The translations under genes and the position numbers were made by a program. From assembly GCF_003053845.1 (NCBI RefSeq), contig NZ_QAYG01000001.1:688078-752077 (forward strand): a stretch of 64,000 bases of DNA, written 5' to 3'. Within the stretch, counting starts at the first letter, position 1. Each line of letters begins with the position of its first letter. Of this stretch, positions 58,510 to 64,000 are shown piece by piece. The notes beneath the pieces are model-generated. The model was not told where the DNA came from and did no database searches. It saw nothing but the letters and a program-made list of their open reading frames with translations. Source of the DNA: Breoghania corrubedonensis. Its GTDB lineage: Bacteria > Pseudomonadota > Alphaproteobacteria > Rhizobiales > Stappiaceae.

Positions 58510-60626
58510 GCGCGCGCCTCCTCGTCGAGTTCGATGACGGCATCGAGCGCAAAGGCGCCATCGGGCAATGCCAGGACGGGGTTGAGATCGATGGAGACGA
58601 GCCGCGGACCGGCGGCGGCGGCAAACGCCGAGAGCCGGGAAAGCATGTCGGCCAGCGCATCGATATCGGCGGCGGGCCGGCCGCGCGCGCCCTTCAGGAT
58701 CGAAGCTCCCTTGATCGAGCCGATCGTTTCCTTAGCCGCCTCATGATCGAACGGGCAGGTGCGGATGGCGACGTCGTTGAGGATCTCCACGAAGATGCCG
58801 CCGAGGCCGAAGACGGCGACCGGACCGAAGACCGGATCGCGGCTGATGCCCATCAGGCATTCCACGCCGCCGGACAGCTGGCGGGCGACGAGGACGCCGG
58901 AAATGTGAGCGCCGGGCGCGGACGCGGCGACGCTGGCGAGGATATCGCCGTAGGCGGCGCGGGCCTCGATCTCGTCCGCGATGGCGAGCTTCACGCCGCC
59001 GATATCGGACTTGTGGACGATATCGGGCGAGACGATCTTCATCACCACCGGAAAGCCGAGGTCCGCGGCGGCCCGGGCGGCCTCATCCGCGCTGCGGACG
59101 ATGCGTTCGGGCGCGGCCTGAATGCCGGCCCCGCCAAGCAGCGCCTTGGCCTGATGTTCATCGGGCGCGGTTTGCGGCAGCGCCACGGACGGAAGCGCGG
59201 GCCGCGATGCTTCCGGCGCCGTAAACGCCGCGCCGACCCGGCCCATGGCGGCGATGGCGCGCACCGCGCGCGAGGGATCGGTAAAGACCAGGCAGCCGGC
59301 CCTCTCGTAGGCCGCGACCTTCTCGTCGTCGGCGATGATGCACAGCGCCAGCAGACGGTCGGGGAATTCCGCGCGAAGCCGTTCCAGCGTCTTGATGAGG
59401 CGCGGGGCGAGGCTCGCGCCGCCGGCGACATAGGTGAGGAAACACAGGATCGAGCGATAGCCGCCATCGGCCAGCGCGGAACGGGTGAAGGCTTCAAACA
59501 GGCTCAGGTCGTTGAGCGCCTGGGCGGTGCAGTCGAGCGGGTTCGCCGGTGCGCCGTAGGGCAGCAGGTCGAGGAGCTTGGCTTGCGCCGCTTCAGGCAT
59601 GAGCGGCATCGGCAGGCCCTGTTCGGCCGCCTCGTCGGTCGCCACGATGCCGGCGCCGCCGGAAACGGTGATGATGCCGAGCGAATTGCTGGCGGGATAG
59701 ATGCGCGGGCGCGCGGCATAGGCGAAATCGAGCATCTGCTCGGTGTCGCGCACCCGGATGACGCCGTGTTCGGCGAGCACGGCTTCGGCGACCGCATCGT
59801 CGCCGGTGAGCGAAGCGGTGTGAGAGGCGGCGGCCGAGGCGCCGAGGCTGGAGCGGCCGGATTTCAGCATGAAGACCGGTTTTTTCGCCGCGCGCGCCGC
59901 ATCAAGGGCTGCGAGCAGCTTCGGCCCGTCGCGGAAGCCCTCCTGATAGGCGAGGATCACCTCCACCTCGTCCGCGCCGGCCATCCAGCCGATGGCATCG
60001 GCGACCGTCACGTCGGCCTCGTTGCCGGTGGTGATCAGCACCGAGGCGCCGAGCCCGCGAAGGCGCGCCATCGCGGCCAGATGCGCACCATAGGCTCCCG
60101 ACTGGCTGGCGATGCCGATGGGGCCGGACAGCGGAAAGGCCAGTTCCAGCGAGGAGGAGAAGGTGCCGTAATAGCCGATCTCGACATTGTAGACGCCAAG
60201 CGTGTTGGGACCCAGCACCCGCATGCCGTGGCGCCTGGCGATGGCGAGCAGATCTTCTTGCGCGCGCTCGCCGTCCGCGCCCGTCTCGGCAAAGCCGGCG
60301 GAGAACAGCGTCACCGAGCGGCAGCCCTTGCGGCCCAACGCATCGACCACCTCGGGCGCATGTTTCGCCGCAACCGCGACGATGCCGGCCTCGGGCGCTT
60401 CGGGTAGATCGTCGACGGTTGCGTAGCAGGCGAGCCCCTGCACCTCGTCGCGCGTCGGGTTGACCGGCAGGATCGTGCCCTTGAAGCCGGCCTTGAGCAT
60501 GGCCGCGATGGGGCGGCCGCCGATGCGGGTGGGATCGCCGGACGCGCCGACGATGGCGACCGAACGGGGGGTCAGCATGGCGCCGAGGCCCGAAAAGTCA
60601 TAAGGGGTTCGAAGCTCGGCGTTCAA
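58506..60626 (-). CDS. Acetate-CoA ligase family protein (ADP-forming type)
   Basis: A fused NDP-forming acyl-CoA synthetase of 706 aa. The N-terminal CoA-binding Rossmann part begins SVAIVGASGDPTRIGGRPIA. The ligase middle holds the phospho-histidine in AAASHTASLTGDD. The ATP-grasp domain begins after about residue 490 (LGFPVVMKIVSPDIVHKSDI, then GGVKLAI). Such enzymes make acyl-CoA or recover ATP from it. In this operon it may activate a short acid or recycle CoA. Close to the PimA/feruloyl-CoA synthetase type by layout. Confidence 0.88.
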   Translation of the reverse strand: MNAELRTPYDFSGLGAMLTPRSVAIVGASGDPTRIGGRPIAAMLKAGFKGTILPVNPTRDEVQGLACYATVDDLPEAPEAGIVAVAAKHAPEVVDALGRKGCRSVTLFSAGFAETGADGERAQEDLLAIARRHGMRVLGPNTLGVYNVEIGYYGTFSSSLELAFPLSGPIGIASQSGAYGAHLAAMARLRGLGASVLITTGNEADVTVADAIGWMAGADEVEVILAYQEGFRDGPKLLAALDAARAAKKPVFMLKSGRSSLGASAAASHTASLTGDDAVAEAVLAEHGVIRVRDTEQMLDFAYAARPRIYPASNSLGIITVSGGAGIVATDEAAEQGLPMPLMPEAAQAKLLDLLPYGAPANPLDCTAQALNDLSLFEAFTRSALADGGYRSILCFLTYVAGGASLAPRLIKTLERLRAEFPDRLLALCIIADDEKVAAYERAGCLVFTDPSRAVRAIAAMGRVGAAFTAPEASRPALPSVALPQTAPDEHQAKALLGGAGIQAAPERIVRSADEAARAAADLGFPVVMKIVSPDIVHKSDIGGVKLAIADEIEARAAYGDILASVAASAPGAHISGVLVARQLSGGVECLMGISRDPVFGPVAVFGLGGIFVEILNDVAIRTCPFDHEAAKETIGSIKGASILKGARGRPAADIDALADMLSRLSAFAAAAGPRLVSIDLNPVLALPDGAFALDAVIELDEEARA

Positions 60627-61774
60627 AGGGCGGCCTCCGATCCGAGGAAGGCCGTGACCTGGCTCGACAGCGTGCCGCCGTTGCCGTGCAGCAGCGCGAT
60701 GTCGGCCCGATCCAGCTGGCGTTCGCCGGCCTCGCGGCGGATCTGGGCGACGCCCTCGGCGATCAGGAACATGCCGTACATGCCGGGATGGACGCAGGAG
60801 AGGCCGCCGCCGTTGGTGTTGACGGCAAGCGCGCCGCCCGGCGCGATGCGCCCGTCCCGCACGAAGCGCCCGCCCTCGCCCTTCGGGCAGAAGCCGAGGT
60901 CTTCCAGAAACAGGATCGTGTTGATGGTGAAGGCGTCGTAGAGCATCACCAGATCGACATCGCCGTGGCTGACTTCCGCCATTTCGAAGGCGCGCGGGCC
61001 GCTTTCGCTGGCCGCCGTGACGGTGAGGTCCGGCATGGCCTGGATGGAGCGGTGCCAGTTGGCGCCCGCGGCGCCCAGGAAATAGACCGGGGCTTTGGGG
61101 AAATCCTTCGCGCGATCGGCGCGCACGAGAATGCAGGCCGCCGCGCCATCGGTGACGAGGCAGCAGTCGCCGGCGGTGAGCGGGTCGCTCACCATGCGCC
61201 GGGAAAGCACGTCCTCGCGCGTCAGCGGACCGCGGGCGAAGGCGCCCGGATTGAGGTTCGCCCAGCCGCGCGCGGCGACCGCCACGTCGGCCAGATCCTC
61301 GCGCCGCGTGCCGTATTCGTGCATGTGCCGGCTGGTGGCGAGCGCATAGGCGGTGATGGGGTGGCGGGGGTTATAGGGCGTCTCGTGCCATTGCGGCTCC
61401 GACATGGAGACGAGCCGGCCGCCGGCGGTGCGCTGGTTGGAGCCGTAGCAGATGAGCGCCGCATCGCAGAGGCCGGCTTCGAGCGCGAGCGACGCCTGCA
61501 GCAGGTGCATCTCGAAGCTGGAGCCGCCGATATTGGTGCTGTCGAAGTATTTCGGCTTCAGGCCCAGATACTCGACCACGCTCATGGAGGCGAAGGCATG
61601 GCTGGAGGTTGCGGCGAAGACCGCGTCGATGTCGGAAAGCTCCATGCCGGCATCGTCGAGTGCCGCGCGCACGGAAAGGCCGAGAAGCTCCATGGCGGAA
61701 AAACCCGGCGCCTCGCCAACGCCCGCCGTGCCCATGCCGACGATGGCCGTTTTGCCGCGAAGGGAACTGGTCAT
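60623..61774 (-). CDS. Thiolase-fold protein of the SCP-x/Ltp2 group, no nucleophile cysteine
   Basis: A 383-aa thiolase-like protein. Where thiolases have their nucleophile (N-x-x-C-S/A-S-G), it reads STNIGGSSFEMH, with no cysteine. The C-terminal NGGGLSCVHPGMYGMFLIAE keeps the SCP-x-type His loop. A DUF35 gene lies directly before it with a four-base overlap, as with Ltp2-DUF35 pairs, which catalyse retro-aldol loss of propionyl- or acetyl-CoA in steroid side-chain degradation. I infer a lyase rather than a true thiolase. Confidence 0.83.
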   Translation of the reverse strand: MTSSLRGKTAIVGMGTAGVGEAPGFSAMELLGLSVRAALDDAGMELSDIDAVFAATSSHAFASMSVVEYLGLKPKYFDSTNIGGSSFEMHLLQASLALEAGLCDAALICYGSNQRTAGGRLVSMSEPQWHETPYNPRHPITAYALATSRHMHEYGTRREDLADVAVAARGWANLNPGAFARGPLTREDVLSRRMVSDPLTAGDCCLVTDGAAACILVRADRAKDFPKAPVYFLGAAGANWHRSIQAMPDLTVTAASESGPRAFEMAEVSHGDVDLVMLYDAFTINTILFLEDLGFCPKGEGGRFVRDGRIAPGGALAVNTNGGGLSCVHPGMYGMFLIAEGVAQIRREAGERQLDRADIALLHGNGGTLSSQVTAFLGSEAAL

Positions 61775-62181
61775 GCGTGGGCCTCTTCGTTTGCGACACG
61801 GGGTGCGGTCTCATTCATGGGTTCGAAGACGACGCGCGGGGCCTCCCCCGTCTCGATGCGGGCCTTCACGCGGGTGCCGATTGCAACGCTTTCCACGCCG
61901 GAGATGGTCGTCATCATCCGCACGCCTTCGTCGAGATCAACGAGCGCGACGTTGTAGGAGCCCTCGCGCTTGCGGTTGACGGTGATGGCGTAGACGGTGC
62001 CGGTGCCCTTGGCCTCCACCCATTCCAGATCGACCGCGCCCGACGGCGCCATGACCTTGGGATAGAAGACATGTTCGCCGGTCGCGCGGGAGCGCTGGAT
62101 CATGAAGCGGCCTTCGGCCAGATAGGCCTCGAAGGTCTGCTGCGGGCCTGCCTCTTGGGCGGATGGACGTCGGTCTGTCAT
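61771..62181 (-). CDS. DUF35 OB-fold protein (ChsH2/Ltp2-partner type)
   Basis: A 136-aa protein with the DUF35 OB fold (LEWVEAKGTGTVYAITVNRK, VALVDLDEGVRMMTTISG). The N-terminal zinc ribbon normally has four cysteines; here the segment FMIQRSRATGEHVFYPKVMA has none. The helix before it (TFEAYLAEGRFM) is usual. DUF35 proteins bind acyl-CoA and pair with the thiolase-like protein encoded next. ATG 62181 has GGAG six bases before it and is better than the ATG at 62205, which overlaps the previous stop. Confidence 0.84.
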   Translation of the reverse strand: MTDRRPSAQEAGPQQTFEAYLAEGRFMIQRSRATGEHVFYPKVMAPSGAVDLEWVEAKGTGTVYAITVNRKREGSYNVALVDLDEGVRMMTTISGVESVAIGTRVKARIETGEAPRVVFEPMNETAPRVANEEAHA

Positions 62182-62204
62182 GGGGTCTCCGGGTAAGGCG
62201 GACA

Positions 62205-62738
62205 TCAGGCGGAAAGCCCGGCGCGGGTGGTGACAAGGACATCGCTGCGGCCGCTCTGCACGCAGGCGCCGTCGCTGTCGATGAGATCGAAACGCCGGCC
62301 GATGCGGCCCGTGCGGCTTGGTCCGGTGCGGCCGGTGCCGCGCAGCTCCTTGTCGAGGATGGTGAGGCGCAGGCGCAGCGTCGTGCCGATCAGGATCGGC
62401 TTTTCGAAACGCCAGTCGGAAATGCCGAGCATGGCAACGGCCGAGCCTTCGAAGATGCCGAGCCCGTGCATCAGCCCGATCGCCAGGCCAATGCCGAAGC
62501 TGCCGTGCACGAGCCGTTCGCCGTAGCGGGTGGTGCGGGCGAAATCGGCATCGGAATGGATGGCGTTCCAGTCGCCGGTCAGCATCGAGAACATGGTGAG
62601 GTCGGTCTCGGTGATCGTGCGACCGCCCGTCTCGAAGACCTGACCTTCCACGAAGTCCTCGAAATGCATGGCGCGGTGGCCCGGTCCAATGGTCGTGGGG
62701 CCGGAAGTCTCGGAGCCGGAGGACGTATTTGTGGTCAT
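62205..62738 (-). CDS. MaoC family dehydratase
   Basis: A single hot-dog protein of 177 aa. The MaoC pattern is FEDFVEGQVFETGGRTITET, DLTMFSMLTGDWNAIHSDAD with catalytic Asp and His, and GERLVHGSFGIGLAIGLMHG. It probably hydrates an enoyl-CoA in the pathway, alone or with the DUF35 protein, as in ChsH1-ChsH2. Its start overlaps the stop of the AMP-dependent ligase by four bases. Confidence 0.88.
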   Translation of the reverse strand: MTTNTSSGSETSGPTTIGPGHRAMHFEDFVEGQVFETGGRTITETDLTMFSMLTGDWNAIHSDADFARTTRYGERLVHGSFGIGLAIGLMHGLGIFEGSAVAMLGISDWRFEKPILIGTTLRLRLTILDKELRGTGRTGPSRTGRIGRRFDLIDSDGACVQSGRSDVLVTTRAGLSA

Positions 62739-64000
62739 CGGTTTTCCTCCTTCAGGCGCTCTTCGGCCATGGCGCGCAGCGTGGCGCGCTTGATCTTCAG
62801 CCCGTTGGCGCTGTCGGTGGTGGGGTAGGTCTCAAGCGGCCAGACGCGGATCGGCACCTTGTAGGCGGCGAGCTTGCCGCGCGCGTCGGCGATGACCGCG
62901 TCGGCGTCGAAATTGGCCGGATCGGGCGTGATGGCGAAGGCGACGGGCCGGCTCTGCCCGCCCTCCACGACCGCGACCACCTGCGCATCGCTGACGCCGG
63001 GGGCGGCGCGCAGCACCTCCTCTATTTCGGCGGGATCGGTGAGAAAGCCGGACAGGCGGATGGCGTCGCCCATGCGCGCCAGATAGACGAAGCTGCCGTC
63101 GTCGCGCAGGTAGCCCATGTCGCCAGTGCGGAAGAACCCCTCCGCATCGATGGCCTTTTCCGTCGCCTTCGGGTTGCGGAAATAGCCGAGGAAATTGGTG
63201 GGCGCGCGAACCTCCAGCTCGCCCACCTCGCCCGGCGGCAGAAGCTTGCCGCTTTCCACCTCGCGCACGCGCACCTGCGCATCGTGCGAGGCGGGCCGGC
63301 CGCCGCCCTTCACCCGTTCCTCGGGCACCGCATCGCCATCCTGAACGGCGAAGATCGCGCAAACCTCCGAGGATCCGTAGAGCCCGCGCAACGGCACGCC
63401 GCGGCGCGCCGCCTCCAGCAGGATCTCGCCGACGCCCGGCGTGAAGGCGGCAAAGCCGCAGCAGCGCGCGCGATCGAGACAGCCGGGATCGACCTCCAGC
63501 AGCCGGCGGTACATCTCGTCGGAGCCGACCATGTGGGTAAGACCATGCGCCCGGATGCGCGGGGCATCGGCCGCGGCATCGAACATGGTGACAAGATGCA
63601 GCGGCGCGGCACCGGCCATCGCCGCCAGCGTGGCGTTAAGGCCGAAGACGCCGCAAAAGGGCATGGCCGCGAGATAGGCAGCACCCGGCGCATCGAATCC
63701 GTAGCTTTTCGCCGAGCGCAGCGCATGAAGCGCCAGAGTATGCTCGGAATGCGTGACCAGCTTGGGCGCGCTGGTGGTGCCCGACGTGGTGAAGAAGATC
63801 AGCGGCCGGTCCGGTTCGGTGGCCGCATCGCTGACGGCGTCCGGCTCGCCGACCTTTTCATTAGCCGGCAAAATACCATCCAGTTCGACGGCGACCACGG
63901 GACGGCCGATCAGGATGTCCGGCAGCGCATCGGAGGCGTCGAAGAGCGCGATGGTGGCGAGATCCGGCAGGTCCGCGTCCTCAAGCCCCGACAGGATCGA
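62735..64000 (-). CDS. AMP-dependent acyl-CoA synthetase, 5' end beyond the window
   Basis: An ANL-superfamily ligase that continues past base 64000; about 421 residues are visible. Motifs are FFTTSGTTSAPKLVTHSEHT (P-loop), GLYGSSEVCAIFAVQDGD, then FFRTGDMGYLRDDGSFVYLA with the hinge, and the late NGLKIKRATLRAM in the lysine-loop position. It activates a carboxylic acid as the first step of the operon's pathway. The shape of the YGSSE motif suggests an aryl or branched acid rather than acetate. A GTG at 63898 is internal, not the start. Confidence 0.88.
   Translation of the reverse strand, partial: SILSGLEDADLPDLATIALFDASDALPDILIGRPVVAVELDGILPANEKVGEPDAVSDAATEPDRPLIFFTTSGTTSAPKLVTHSEHTLALHALRSAKSYGFDAPGAAYLAAMPFCGVFGLNATLAAMAGAAPLHLVTMFDAAADAPRIRAHGLTHMVGSDEMYRRLLEVDPGCLDRARCCGFAAFTPGVGEILLEAARRGVPLRGLYGSSEVCAIFAVQDGDAVPEERVKGGGRPASHDAQVRVREVESGKLLPPGEVGELEVRAPTNFLGYFRNPKATEKAIDAEGFFRTGDMGYLRDDGSFVYLARMGDAIRLSGFLTDPAEIEEVLRAAPGVSDAQVVAVVEGGQSRPVAFAITPDPANFDADAVIADARGKLAAYKVPIRVWPLETYPTTDSANGLKIKRATLRAMAEERLKEENR

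Noticed and set aside
58743-60407. Open frame of about 550 codons antisense to the ADP-forming CoA ligase
   Set aside because: Same reason: composition is low-complexity and the other strand codes for a well-conserved enzyme.

Overview
The window is about 64 kb of GC-rich DNA (roughly 60-65% by eye) from what looks like an alphaproteobacterium of the order Hyphomicrobiales (Rhizobiales). The signs are a divergent pcaR / pcaI-pcaJ-pcaF set of the rhizobial kind, a DUF1150 gene beside a small heat-shock gene with a ROSE-type RNA thermometer, MucR/Ros-like AT-rich promoter DNA, and many ABC and TRAP uptake systems with linked CoA-based catabolism. I see no rRNA, tRNA or CRISPR array. The only mobile-element traces are IS fragments near 3.8 kb.

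Layout. 1-8.95 kb is mixed accessory DNA: the tail of an ABC ATPase, a YciI protein, two MarR regulators, an EamA exporter, RidA, an IS scar, an alpha/beta hydrolase plus MFS exporter operon, and a MocR regulator facing a manganese-cupin hydroxynitrile-lyase homologue. 8.99-18.2 kb is a divergent catabolic locus. A polar amino-acid ABC importer reads left, and a three-subunit flavin/iron-sulfur amine dehydrogenase, a DapA-type aldolase, a GntR regulator and a hydantoinase-type amidohydrolase read right. 18.7-29.2 kb holds two convergent operons that together look like an undescribed acyl-metabolite pathway: a TPR protein with an acyltransferase-like end, a B12-binding radical SAM enzyme, a NodU/CmcH carbamoyltransferase, a free-standing acyl carrier protein, a fusion of two P450-like domains, and a fatty-acyl-AMP ligase.

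29.7-34 kb is a complete sugar ABC transporter. 34.1-36 kb holds stress genes (DUF1150, heat-regulated Hsp20) and an exported FecR-domain protein. 36.2-40.3 kb is the last part of the beta-ketoadipate pathway with its IclR regulator, followed by a TetR gene. 41.2-45.3 kb encodes four cobalamin-synthesis enzymes (CobK, CbiD, CobA, CobB). These are followed by an RcnB-like periplasmic protein and a second B12-binding radical SAM enzyme. 47.7-53.4 kb is a TAXI-TRAP transporter operon with a two-subunit CoA-transferase and a divergent LysR regulator.

53.5-64 kb is one long leftward operon of acyl-CoA catabolism, running past the window edge. It has an AMP-dependent ligase, two MaoC proteins, a DUF35 protein, a thiolase-like protein without the usual nucleophilic cysteine, an ADP-forming CoA ligase, two acyl-CoA dehydrogenases, an enoyl-CoA hydratase and an SDR. 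The gene set resembles steroid or isoprenoid side-chain degradation with a retro-aldol step. The strongest candidate for something new is the 18.7-29.2 kb cluster, and above all its tandem P450 protein.
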